Below are positions 8,885 through 17,117 of a stretch of 64,000 bases of DNA, piece by piece. How positions within the stretch are numbered: the first letter of the stretch is position 1; the number at the start of each line of letters is the position of its first letter. The notes under the pieces are model-generated. The model searched no databases, was not told the DNA's origin, and saw only the letters and a program-made list of their open reading frames with translations. This DNA comes from Parvimonas micra (GTDB taxonomy: Bacteria > Bacillota > Clostridia > Tissierellales > Peptoniphilaceae), in contig NZ_CP148048.1 of NCBI RefSeq assembly GCF_037482165.1, positions 1,054,001-1,118,000 of the forward strand. The letters are read 5' to 3'. The position numbers and the translations under genes are program-made.

Positions 8885-10613
8885 CTACAACTCCTCCTTG
8901 TGTTAAATATAAATCACGATATAATCCCTCTTGTCTTACTAGAGTTTCATGATTTCCACTAGCAACTACTTTGCCCTTTTCAATTACCAAAATTATATCT
9001 GCATTTTGTACGGATAATATTCTTTGAGCGATTATAATTTTTGTAGTTTCAGGCATATAGGATTGTAAACCTCTTCTTATCAATTCATCTGTTTTTGTAT
9101 CAACAGCAGAAGTGGAGTCGTCAAAAATTAAAATTTTTGGTTTCTTAAGTAATGCTCTTGCAATACAAAGTCTTTGTTTTTGACCACCTGATAGATTTGC
9201 TCCACCTTGTTCAATATATTCATCATAACCATTAGGCATTTTGTTTATAATTTCAGTTGCTTGAGCAATATTACAAACTAAATCAAGGTCTTCATCAGTT
9301 GCATTTTTGTTTCCCCATTTTAAATTTTCTCGAATTGTTCCGGAGAATAATGTATTTTTTTGAAGAACCATACCTACTTCTTCTCTTAATAATTCAATGT
9401 CAATATTTTCGATATTAATATTGTCAATTAAAATTTCTCCAGAATTTATATTGTAAAGTCTAGGAATTAATTGAACTAATGTACTCTTTCCAGAACCGGT
9501 AGCTCCAATTATCCCAACCGTACTTCCAGAAGGAATTTTAAATGAAACATCATTAATTACATTTTCTTTTGCGTCCTCTGAATATCTAAAAACGACATTT
9601 TTAAATTCAATTTCTCCACTATTTAATACTTTATGCAATGACTTTTCGTCTGTTATAGTTGATTCTGTATTTAAAACTTCTGATATTCTCTTTGAAGATT
9701 CCATTGCCATTGTTAACATAACAAGAACCATTGAAAACATCATTAGACTGCTCAAAATCATAAAACTGTAAGTCATAAGTGCAGATATCTGTCCAACATT
9801 GAAATTTGGATTAATTCCAGCTACTATAACATAAGAACCTAAAAACAAAATCAAAACAGTATCTACATATAAACAAAATTGCATTAAAGGTGCATACAAT
9901 GATATTATTTTTTCTGCAATTGTAAAATCATGTTTTACTTCACTTGCAACTTTATCAAATTTCTCAATTTCAAAATCCTCGCGAACTAAAGATTTTACAA
10001 GTCTTATAGCCTTTATATTTTCTTGAATAGTATTATTCATATCATCATATTTATAAAATATTTTTTTGAAAATTTTCATCGCTTTTATAAGTATAAATGC
10101 AAGTCCAATTAAAAGTATTGGAACAACTATAACAAAAATAAATGCAAGTTTTCCACCCATAATAAATGACATAACAAAAGAGAAAACAAACATAAATGGA
10201 CTTCTGATTGCCATTCTAATTGTCATCATATAAGCATTTTGAACATTTGTAACATCAGTTGTAAGTCTTGTAAGCAATGACGAATTAGAAAAAGAATCTA
10301 TATTTTCAAAAGAAAATCCTTGAACTTTTTCAAAAATATCTTTTCTTAAATTTCTAGCGAAACCTGCAGATGCAACTGCACTTTTCTTTCCCGCTAATAT
10401 TCCAAAAGTTAAAGATAGCATTGCCATTACAACAAGAATTAATCCTTGATTAAATAAATCTCTAATTGGAATGTTTGATCTTATTCCATTTACTAAATTT
10501 GCAAGAATAAAAGGAATTATACATTCCATAATAACTTCAAAGACAATATAAATAACAGACATAATCGAGTCTTTTTTATATTCCCTTATACTCTTACTTA
10601 ACGTTTTTACCAT
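8874..10613 (-). CDS. Heterodimeric ABC exporter subunit, degenerate-site half (EfrA/LmrC type)
   Basis: 579-residue ABC half-transporter with an N-terminal six-helix membrane domain and a nucleotide-binding domain: Walker A GATGSGKST (about residue 370), intact signature NLSGGQKQRL, Walker B ILIFDDSTSAVD in which Asp replaces the catalytic Glu, and IIAQRI in which Gln replaces the switch His. These are the hallmark substitutions of the non-hydrolysing site in heterodimeric exporters. First gene of a two-gene operon; start ATG follows GGAGG closely. The upstream region carries an inverted repeat (10646-10675). Confidence 0.93.
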   Translation of the reverse strand: MVKTLSKSIREYKKDSIMSVIYIVFEVIMECIIPFILANLVNGIRSNIPIRDLFNQGLILVVMAMLSLTFGILAGKKSAVASAGFARNLRKDIFEKVQGFSFENIDSFSNSSLLTRLTTDVTNVQNAYMMTIRMAIRSPFMFVFSFVMSFIMGGKLAFIFVIVVPILLIGLAFILIKAMKIFKKIFYKYDDMNNTIQENIKAIRLVKSLVREDFEIEKFDKVASEVKHDFTIAEKIISLYAPLMQFCLYVDTVLILFLGSYVIVAGINPNFNVGQISALMTYSFMILSSLMMFSMVLVMLTMAMESSKRISEVLNTESTITDEKSLHKVLNSGEIEFKNVVFRYSEDAKENVINDVSFKIPSGSTVGIIGATGSGKSTLVQLIPRLYNINSGEILIDNINIENIDIELLREEVGMVLQKNTLFSGTIRENLKWGNKNATDEDLDLVCNIAQATEIINKMPNGYDEYIEQGGANLSGGQKQRLCIARALLKKPKILIFDDSTSAVDTKTDELIRRGLQSYMPETTKIIIAQRILSVQNADIILVIEKGKVVASGNHETLVRQEGLYRDLYLTQGGVVDEK

Positions 10614-10645
10614 AAACTTCCTCCGTATAATATGTACTAAAGAAA

Positions 10646-10675
10646 AAAACTTAAATATATCAATACTTAAGTTTT
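10646..10675. repeat. Inverted repeat upstream of ABC exporter operon
   Basis: AAAACTTAA (10646-10654) and TTAAGTTTT (10667-10675), a perfect 9-bp inverted repeat 33 bp before the exporter start codon and before its RBS. It could be an operator for a local regulator or a leader hairpin; no regulator gene is adjacent. Confidence 0.5.
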
Positions 10676-10690
10676 ATAAATTTCCGAACT

Positions 10691-10731
10691 AAAAATCTCA
10701 CTATTATTGTATACCCAACTAAAGTGAGATT
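10691..10731 (-). terminator. Probable terminator of the pst operon
   Basis: AATCTCACT / AGTGAGATT inverted repeat with a 20-nt loop followed on the minus strand by TTTTT-type sequence (A-run at 10691-10695), just after the pstB stop. The loop is long, so confidence is moderate. Confidence 0.55.
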
Positions 10732-10739
10732 ATAAACAT

Positions 10740-11402
10740 TTAAACTAATTTTTTGTTTTCTATTCTAATTATTCTATCTGCAAGTCTATTCGCTTGTTTT
10801 TCATTATGTGTTGAAATTATTATTGTATATTTTTTTGAAAGTTCTTTTATAAGAGATTCAATTATTATGGAATTATTTTCATCCAAAGAAGAACAAGGTT
10901 CATCAAAAATCAAAACTTCTGGGCAAGTTGTAAGCATCCTAGCAATACAAAGTCTTTGTCTTTGTCCCCCTGATAATTTTGAAGGAGAAAGGCTTAAATT
11001 GTCTTTTACCTCATCATATAAATTTACACTTTCCAATAAATTTTTAACTTTCTCTTTTTTATTCTTAACTTTTCCCTCATAAAATTCCATTGCATAGGTA
11101 ATATTTTTTTCTATTGAAAAGTCAAAAGGTTTAGAGTCTTGAAAAAGTGTAGAGATTTTTCTTTTTAATTCAATTGGTTTGATGTTTTTAATATTTTCTC
11201 CTCTAAAAAATACATCTCCCGTATAATTTCCACCATTTTCAATTAAAAATCCGTTCAAACAAGAAAGTAAAGTAGATTTTCCAGAGCCTGAACTTCCCAT
11301 TATACAGATTATTTCATTTTCCTTTATATCTAAATTAACATCTTCTAAAATGATTTTTTCTTTGTAAAAAATACTAAGATTTTTTATTTCTAATATATTC
11401 AA
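10740..11402 (-). CDS. pstB: Phosphate ABC transporter ATP-binding protein PstB
   Basis: 220-residue ATPase of the Pst phosphate importer. Walker A GSSGSGKST (about residues 36-44), Q-loop STLFQDSKPFDFSI, signature KLSGGQRQRLCIARML, Walker B VLIFDEPCSSLD and switch His in IISTHNE are all present. It is shorter than usual PstB (about 250) and the identification rests partly on its place after pstSCA. The start is TTG, preceded by GGAGG at 8 nt, and overlaps the end of pstA by 29 bp. phoU, often next, is absent here. Confidence 0.88.
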   Translation of the reverse strand: MNILEIKNLSIFYKEKIILEDVNLDIKENEIICIMGSSGSGKSTLLSCLNGFLIENGGNYTGDVFFRGENIKNIKPIELKRKISTLFQDSKPFDFSIEKNITYAMEFYEGKVKNKKEKVKNLLESVNLYDEVKDNLSLSPSKLSGGQRQRLCIARMLTTCPEVLIFDEPCSSLDENNSIIIESLIKELSKKYTIIISTHNEKQANRLADRIIRIENKKLV

Positions 11403-12231
11403 CTATTTTACCTCCGATATTTCTCATTATTATTTCAGATAATAAATTTAATATTATTAAAAGTCCAATCAAAACCATAGCTGTCGCATAAGCTTTTTCA
11501 GTTGCAACTGATTGGCTTAGTAACATATGCAAATGGAATGGTAAAGCCATAATAGGAGTAAATAATCCATTTGGTTTTGCCATAAATACAACTCCCGTCA
11601 AAAGCAAAGGTGCAGTTGCTCCTACGGCATAACTTCCTGCTAAAATTGAAATTGAAACTATTTTATTGGAAATAGTAGGTAAAATTAACTTCCTACACAT
11701 ATAAATTTTATCAATTCCTAATGCATAGCTATCTCTTATACATTGTCTGTCAAATTCTTCAATTAATTTTTCAACATTTAGCTCCACAAAAGGAAAAACC
11801 ATTAGTGAAAGAGCTATACTTGCTGTAAATAAACTCTTTGGAATATTTAAAGTTACTATAAAAAATCCATAGACAAAAAGTCCAATTATAATTGACGGAA
11901 TTGATGAAATACATTGAATAAGAAAACTCAAAAGCATTTTAATTATTTTTGATTTACAAAATATTTTATTATAAATTGCAAAACAAATCCCTAAAGCTGT
12001 TGAAAAAAACATAGATAATATCATCAACAAAAATGATCCTATTATCGCATTTCTTATACCACCATCTACTCCAAGTGGCATTCCTTTAGGATTTTCCGTT
12101 AAAAATTTTAAATTTATTCCTGAAATTCCATTAAAAAATACAAAAGAAAATATCAAAAAAATTGCTGTCATAACTATAAAAATAGATATATATGCAAAAA
12201 GTTTAATTAACTTATCTTTAAATCTTATCAT
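11374..12231 (-). CDS. pstA: Phosphate ABC transporter permease PstA
   Basis: 285-residue permease with about six membrane helices and the binding-protein-dependent permease loop (EEFDRQCIRDSYALGIDKIY) that contacts PstB. GVDGGIRNAIIGSF near residue 55 is typical of PstA. It overlaps pstC by 14 bp and pstB by 29 bp, so the three are translated as a coupled unit. Its own ribosome site is weak, consistent with coupling. Confidence 0.92.
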   Translation of the reverse strand: MIRFKDKLIKLFAYISIFIVMTAIFLIFSFVFFNGISGINLKFLTENPKGMPLGVDGGIRNAIIGSFLLMILSMFFSTALGICFAIYNKIFCKSKIIKMLLSFLIQCISSIPSIIIGLFVYGFFIVTLNIPKSLFTASIALSLMVFPFVELNVEKLIEEFDRQCIRDSYALGIDKIYMCRKLILPTISNKIVSISILAGSYAVGATAPLLLTGVVFMAKPNGLFTPIMALPFHLHMLLSQSVATEKAYATAMVLIGLLIILNLLSEIIMRNIGGKIVEYIRNKKS

Positions 12232-13081
12232 AAATTCTACTCTTTCTATTAATAATAAATAATAAAATATTAATGATTAAAACTAAAATCAAAAGTATAA
12301 ATCCACTTGCAAAAAGTGCATAATAATGTTCACTATAAACTTCACTCATCCCTATTTCGAGTGCAATAAGCGATGGAATAGTCTGTGCTTTTGACAATAG
12401 TTTTGGAAAAATCGGTGCATTTCCTATAACCATCATAACTGCCATTGTTTCTCCTATTGCTCTGGAGAATGAAATCATAAAGCCTGTTAAAATTGAAAAA
12501 TGTAATTTCTTTAAAACCACTTTTCTTATAAAATACTCTTTACTTATTCCCAAAGCATCAGAATCTCTTTGATATTTTTTCTTAATAAGTTCAATTGTTT
12601 CAATAAGGTTTGAAACAAAATAAGGTAAAATCATTATTGATAAAATAATACTTCCTGCGAGGACACTTTCTCCAGCAGAAATCTTAAATATTCTTTCGAT
12701 ATTTTTTACAATTATAATCATTCCAAAAAAACCATAAATTATTGACGGAATACCTGCCAAAATGTTTATAAGCCATACGAGTAAAACTTTCGATTTTTTT
12801 GTATAAAAACATATAAATAAAGCTGTTCCAATAGCTATTGGAAGTGAAATTATACAAGCTAGAATAGATATAAATATACTAGCTAATAAAATATTAAAAA
12901 TTCCAAAACTTCCGGAAACTTCAGTTGCATTCCAAACTCTTCCAAAAATAAATTTTAGAAAATTATTTTTAAGAAAAAAAGGTAAGGACTGATTATACAA
13001 AAAGACTATTAGAGTCAACAAAAGTAAAATTGTAAATAATGTAAAAATATAGACCGTGTATTTAAAAACTTTATTTTTCAT
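12218..13081 (-). CDS. pstC: Phosphate ABC transporter permease PstC
   Basis: 287-residue membrane subunit pairing with PstA. It has the PstC-type segment FGIFNILLASIFISILACI, the coupling-loop region KKYQRDSDALGISKEYF and SRAIGETMAVMMVIGNAP near residue 205, a stretch highly characteristic of PstC. The ATG follows GGAG at 6 nt. That site lies right after the T-run of the hairpin at 13091-13119, so expression of pstCAB is probably lower than that of pstS. Confidence 0.93.
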   Translation of the reverse strand: MKNKVFKYTVYIFTLFTILLLLTLIVFLYNQSLPFFLKNNFLKFIFGRVWNATEVSGSFGIFNILLASIFISILACIISLPIAIGTALFICFYTKKSKVLLVWLINILAGIPSIIYGFFGMIIIVKNIERIFKISAGESVLAGSIILSIMILPYFVSNLIETIELIKKKYQRDSDALGISKEYFIRKVVLKKLHFSILTGFMISFSRAIGETMAVMMVIGNAPIFPKLLSKAQTIPSLIALEIGMSEVYSEHYYALFASGFILLILVLIINILLFIINRKSRIYDKI

Positions 13082-13090
13082 AATTACTCC

Positions 13091-13119
13091 AAAAAAGAGG
13101 AATACAAAAAGTATTCCTC
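13091..13119 (-). terminator. Intra-operon hairpin between pstS and pstC
   Basis: GAGGAATAC / GTATTCCTC, a perfect 9-bp stem with a 5-nt loop, followed on the minus strand by TTTTTT, hence a complete intrinsic terminator inside the pst operon. Partial read-through would give excess binding protein PstS over the membrane complex and could also protect the pstS mRNA 3' end. Confidence 0.8.
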
Positions 13120-13163
13120 AGTATTTTCTAAATTTTATTTCAAAACAATAAGGTTGTCCAATA

Positions 13164-14096
13164 TTATTTGCTTGGTATGAATCCCATACTTTTTATAACT
13201 TTCTTTCCTTCTTCTGATTGAAGTAAATCAACAAATACTTTTTCAGTTGCAGTTAATTTTCCACTCTTCATAATGATTAAAGGTCTTGAAATATAGTAAC
13301 TGTTATTTAAAATATTTTCTTCAGTTGGTTCAACGTTATCAACTTTCATAGGAATTAACTTTCCTTGGTTTTGATTAGTAATACCATATGATGCATATCC
13401 AATAGCATTTTTATTTTCAATAATTTTTGAAACTAATGCGCCCATTGAAGGAGCTTGAATTGCATCTTCTCTAACCTTAACATCTTTCATTATTTTCTTT
13501 TGGAAAACTTCATGAGCCCCACCACCTAAATCACGAGTTACAACTACAATTTCTTCATCAGGTAAAGATGGATCTACTTGTTTCCAAGTTTTATATTCTC
13601 CGGAGAAAATCTTTATGATTTCTTCTTTAGTCAAATTTCCATTTTTAGCTTTTAAAATATTATTATCAGGATTAACACAAATACAAAGAGCGTCAAGACC
13701 TAGAGTAAAAGACTCTAAATCCTTAACCTTTTCTTTTTCTGAATCCTTAATATCACGAGCAAGCATTCCAAAATTTGCAACTTTATCAAGAACAGCCTTA
13801 ACTCCTGCACCTGAACCACCAGATGAAACAAAAATAGTTATATTTTCTTTTGGCAATGAAGAATCAACCTTATCCCAAGTCGTATATTTTTCAATAAAAT
13901 CTGTAGCAATCTTATTGATTACAGGAGCTAAAGTTGAAGAACCACTAAAACTAATTTGTGCATTAACAGTATCAGACTTGCTTTCAGTTTTATTTGTTTC
14001 CTCTTTCTTTTCAGTATTTTGTTTTTGTCCTGAACAAGCAGTAAACATAATACAAACTGCTAAAAGAGCCGTTAATTTTTTTAAATATTTTTTCAT
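13164..14096 (-). CDS. pstS: Phosphate-binding lipoprotein PstS
   Basis: 310-residue lipoprotein: signal peptide with lipobox FTAC (acylated Cys21), a Lys/Glu/Thr-rich linker, then the periplasmic-binding fold with phosphate-contacting motifs ISFSGSSTLAP (near 50), SSGGSGAG (near 112) and TRDLGGGAHEVF (near 187). It captures phosphate for PstCAB. First gene of the operon, with AGGAGG before the ATG and a consensus-type promoter 31-59 bp upstream. Confidence 0.95.
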   Translation of the reverse strand: MKKYLKKLTALLAVCIMFTACSGQKQNTEKKEETNKTESKSDTVNAQISFSGSSTLAPVINKIATDFIEKYTTWDKVDSSLPKENITIFVSSGGSGAGVKAVLDKVANFGMLARDIKDSEKEKVKDLESFTLGLDALCICVNPDNNILKAKNGNLTKEEIIKIFSGEYKTWKQVDPSLPDEEIVVVTRDLGGGAHEVFQKKIMKDVKVREDAIQAPSMGALVSKIIENKNAIGYASYGITNQNQGKLIPMKVDNVEPTEENILNNSYYISRPLIIMKSGKLTATEKVFVDLLQSEEGKKVIKSMGFIPSK

Positions 14097-14126
14097 AATA
14101 TCCTCCTAAAATAAATACCTGCATAT

Positions 14127-14155
14127 ATTTTACAACAAAGAAAATATAATGTAAA
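14127..14155 (-). promoter_or_regulatory. pst operon promoter
   Basis: TTTACA (14150-14155), 17-bp spacer, TAAAAT (14127-14132) on the minus strand, giving a start of transcription near 14120 and a short leader to pstS. No PhoP box could be recognised by eye. Confidence 0.7.
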
Positions 14156-14196
14156 ATAGATTTTATTAATGGATATTGGTTATTTATAAGGAATTC

Positions 14197-14844
14197 TTAT
14201 TCTATTTTTCCTTTAAAAAATTCTAAAACTTTTCCTAAGTCTTCAAAGATATAATCTGCTTTTTTCTGATCTTGTCCGAAGAATTTATCTTTTATTGCGA
14301 TTACTTTTATATTTGCATTTTTTCCTGCTTCTATTCCCCTTGTTGAGTCCTCTATTACAAAGGCATCTTCATTAGACACTTGTAAAATTTCACAGGCTTT
14401 TAGATAAACATCTGGATTTGGTTTACTTTTTTTGACTTCATCCGAACTCACTATGAAGTCAAAGTATTCTAAAATTTCACAATCTTTTAGAGCCTTTTCA
14501 ATTGTCTTTTTAGGACTTGATGAGCAAACAGCAGTTTTTATTTTATGTTTTTTTAAAAATACTAAAATTTCTTTTACAAAAGGCTTTAGAATTGCTTTAT
14601 AGTCAATAGGATGTTCTAAAAAATACTTTCTATTTTCTTCTTCTATCTCAGAAATTGTATATTTTTTATTGAGCATTTCATACAGCAAATTATATGTTCC
14701 TTCCATATTCGTTCCAATCAGTCTAAAAGTATCTTCGAGTTTTCCTTTAAAACCCCTTTTAGAAATCCAATCATAAGTTCCCTTCATGTAAAACATTTCT
14801 GAATCTATAAGGACTCCGTCCATATCAAAAAGTACAGCTTTCAT
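14197..14844 (-). CDS. HAD-superfamily phosphatase / phosphomutase-like protein
   Basis: 215-residue subfamily IA HAD hydrolase. Motif I DMDGVLIDSE (residues 7-16; nucleophile Asp7, acid Asp9), alpha-helical cap (about 17-80), motif II VCSSSP (about 108), motif III Lys in KKSKPNPDVY (about 140) and motif IV IEDSTRGIEAG. The motif pattern matches beta-phosphoglucomutase-like and sugar-phosphate phosphatases; the substrate cannot be decided. Start ATG has AGAGGT upstream and abuts the preceding membrane-protein gene, suggesting co-transcription with hemW. Confidence 0.88.
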   Translation of the reverse strand: MKAVLFDMDGVLIDSEMFYMKGTYDWISKRGFKGKLEDTFRLIGTNMEGTYNLLYEMLNKKYTISEIEEENRKYFLEHPIDYKAILKPFVKEILVFLKKHKIKTAVCSSSPKKTIEKALKDCEILEYFDFIVSSDEVKKSKPNPDVYLKACEILQVSNEDAFVIEDSTRGIEAGKNANIKVIAIKDKFFGQDQKKADYIFEDLGKVLEFFKGKIE

Positions 14845-14845
14845 A

Positions 14846-15925
14846 TTATTTACCTCTATTTTTTAAACAATCATAATTATCACATATATATCTTACTAGC
14901 TTTAAATAGTTTTCTTTATATTTTCGATTCTTTTTATTTTTTATTGAATTTTTAATAATAAGATTTAAATTATCCAAAGCCAATATTAAAATCATAATTA
15001 AAAAAACTAAAAATCCTACCTTTAGATATGTTTTCAAATCTTCTGCTTTTGTAATATTGTTTTTTCCTATAAATAGAGAAATTTTAACTGCTATTGATGT
15101 CAAAATTAATCTTATAGTTGCAAAAACTGCTGAAATAAATGATGAAATGATAATTGTAGATATTAATCCTGTTTTTATTATAAATGCTATTGCTATAGTT
15201 ACCCCTTTATTTATAGCTTTTAAAATCAACTCAAATGAATTTATATCAATATTTTTATTTTTTTCAAGTAAAAATTTCTCTCTTATCAAATCATTTTCAG
15301 TTGGAAATTTACTAAAAATAAATTCTTCTAAAAATTTTAAATTCTCGTGATTTGTCTTAATATAGTCTTTTACATCTCTATTAAGAAATTCTTTAAGTTG
15401 TAAACTATAACCGAAATATTCGTTGTCAAACCATTTATTTACATCATTATTTTTTGGAAATTCATTATCCTTAATTTTAAATTTTACATCATTAATATTA
15501 TATAAAATAAAGAATAACTCAAAACTTAAAAATATAATATACGAATAATTAAATAAAGTTAAAAAGTGATTGTAAAATAAAAACTCAGATTTAAAAATAG
15601 AAATATATAATAGTAAATTCATATTTAAAAAAGCTAAAATTTTAACTAATATATTTAATGGATTTATAAAACTAAGTTTAAATTTAGTATATCTAATTAA
15701 CATAAAATAAATCATATTCATACTGTTAAATATAAAAATAAATCCTAATAGAATTTGTAAAAAATCAAGCACATAGGATAATTGAAAATCCAATAAGTAA
15801 AATGATATTATAAAATAAATTGAATATACCAAAACCCATAAAATATTAAATATGGTATTAATAATTCTTAGTATTTTTTCATATTTTAAATTAATATTTT
15901 CTAATTTTTTTCTAAGTAATACCAT
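14846..15925 (-). CDS. Multi-pass membrane protein of unknown function
   Basis: 359 residues. Four hydrophobic segments occupy about residues 18-145, a charged cytosol-type stretch of about 75 residues follows (KDNEFPKNNDVNKWFDNEYF onwards), then three more hydrophobic segments (about 238-330) and a basic tail. No catalytic or transport motif is recognisable. The ATG has AAGGTGA at 5 nt and begins 5 bp after the hemW stop, so it is almost certainly in the hemW operon. Confidence 0.72.
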   Translation of the reverse strand: MVLLRKKLENINLKYEKILRIINTIFNILWVLVYSIYFIISFYLLDFQLSYVLDFLQILLGFIFIFNSMNMIYFMLIRYTKFKLSFINPLNILVKILAFLNMNLLLYISIFKSEFLFYNHFLTLFNYSYIIFLSFELFFILYNINDVKFKIKDNEFPKNNDVNKWFDNEYFGYSLQLKEFLNRDVKDYIKTNHENLKFLEEFIFSKFPTENDLIREKFLLEKNKNIDINSFELILKAINKGVTIAIAFIIKTGLISTIIISSFISAVFATIRLILTSIAVKISLFIGKNNITKAEDLKTYLKVGFLVFLIMILILALDNLNLIIKNSIKNKKNRKYKENYLKLVRYICDNYDCLKNRGK

Positions 15926-15929
15926 TTTA

Positions 15930-17069
15930 TCACCTTATTTCCCTTAAATTACAATTTACAAAAAAGCTGTCCATTATGTCAAAACCTCTTTTTGTAAAAT
16001 ATATTCTATCATCTTTAATTTCGACTACATTATTTTCTAATCCTATTTTTACAGCTTTTTTATTCTCTTCTAAAAAGTCAGACTCAAAAAGTCTATTATA
16101 ATCTGAAATCAAAAACCCCTCTTTTAAACGCATATTCATTATGATATATTCAAATTTTTTTGTAGGCATATCCAATTTTTCTCTAAAATCTACAGGAATA
16201 TTTCCATTTTGTAATTCTTTTATATATTTTGAAAGATTAACTGTATTAGAAAATCTTTCATCATTTAAATAGGAATGAGCAGAAATCCCAAGTCCTAAAT
16301 ACTCTTTACAATTCCAATACTTTTTATTATGAACAGATTCTTTCACGACTTTAGCAAAATTTGAAACTTCATATTGATTCAATCCCATTTCTTCTAATTT
16401 TTCTACGATTAGATGATACATTTTTCTTTCAGTTTCTTCATCTAAAAAATCCAATTTTCCTGCATTTTGTAATGCCTTAAATTTCGTCTTTTCTTCAATA
16501 ATCAAAGCATAATAAGAGATATGTTCGGGATTTATATTTTTTACAATTTCTAAGTCATATAAAATATCATCTATTGTTTGACTTTGATAACCGAAAATTA
16601 AATCTAAATTTAAATCAAGGTCAAATTTTTTTACCAATTCAATACTATCAAAGGCTTCTTTGGAATTGTGATTTCTTCCAAGTTCTTTTAAAATTACATC
16701 ATTAAAACTTTGTACTCCTATTGATACTCTATTTATTTTTGCACTTTTATAGTATTCTAATTTTTTCTTATCAAAAGTTTTCGGATTTGTTTCAATTGAT
16801 ATTTCAATATTATCAAGGACTGTAAAATTTTCCTTTACTTTTTCTAAAATTTCAAATATATATTTTCCGTCAATAAAACTCGGAGTTCCTCCTCCAATGA
16901 AAATAGAATCTATTAAAAAGTTTTTATTTCCTTTTAATTCAATTTCTTTTTTTAAAGCTTCTACATACTCTTTAATTTTAGAATTTGCGCCTTGAAATGC
17001 TGTAAAGTCGCAATAATTACATATTCTATCACAAAAAGGAATGTGAATATATAATCCCAATCTTTTCAT
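15930..17069 (-). CDS. hemW: HemW-like radical SAM protein
   Basis: 379 residues. The N-terminal IHIPFCDRICNYCDF contains the Cx3CxxC radical-SAM cluster motif; the following GGGTPSF loop, SIETNPKT and RVSIGVQSFN motifs are those of the oxygen-independent coproporphyrinogen oxidase / HemW group. With this length, and with no heme biosynthesis genes nearby, HemW (heme chaperone) is more likely than a true HemN. Start ATG follows AGGAG; it lies downstream of the lepA terminator but may still receive read-through. Confidence 0.88.
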   Translation of the reverse strand: MKRLGLYIHIPFCDRICNYCDFTAFQGANSKIKEYVEALKKEIELKGNKNFLIDSIFIGGGTPSFIDGKYIFEILEKVKENFTVLDNIEISIETNPKTFDKKKLEYYKSAKINRVSIGVQSFNDVILKELGRNHNSKEAFDSIELVKKFDLDLNLDLIFGYQSQTIDDILYDLEIVKNINPEHISYYALIIEEKTKFKALQNAGKLDFLDEETERKMYHLIVEKLEEMGLNQYEVSNFAKVVKESVHNKKYWNCKEYLGLGISAHSYLNDERFSNTVNLSKYIKELQNGNIPVDFREKLDMPTKKFEYIIMNMRLKEGFLISDYNRLFESDFLEENKKAVKIGLENNVVEIKDDRIYFTKRGFDIMDSFFVNCNLREIR

Positions 17070-17086
17070 TTTTTCTCCTATTAAGC

Positions 17087-17112
17087 AAAAAGCCTATCTT
17101 ATAATAGGCTTT
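17087..17112 (-). terminator. lepA terminator
   Basis: AAAGCCTAT / ATAGGCTTT, 9-bp stem with a 6-nt loop, then a T-run on the minus strand; sits between lepA and hemW, close to the hemW ribosome site, so it may also act as an attenuator of hemW. Confidence 0.8.
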
Positions 17113-17117
17113 CTTAT

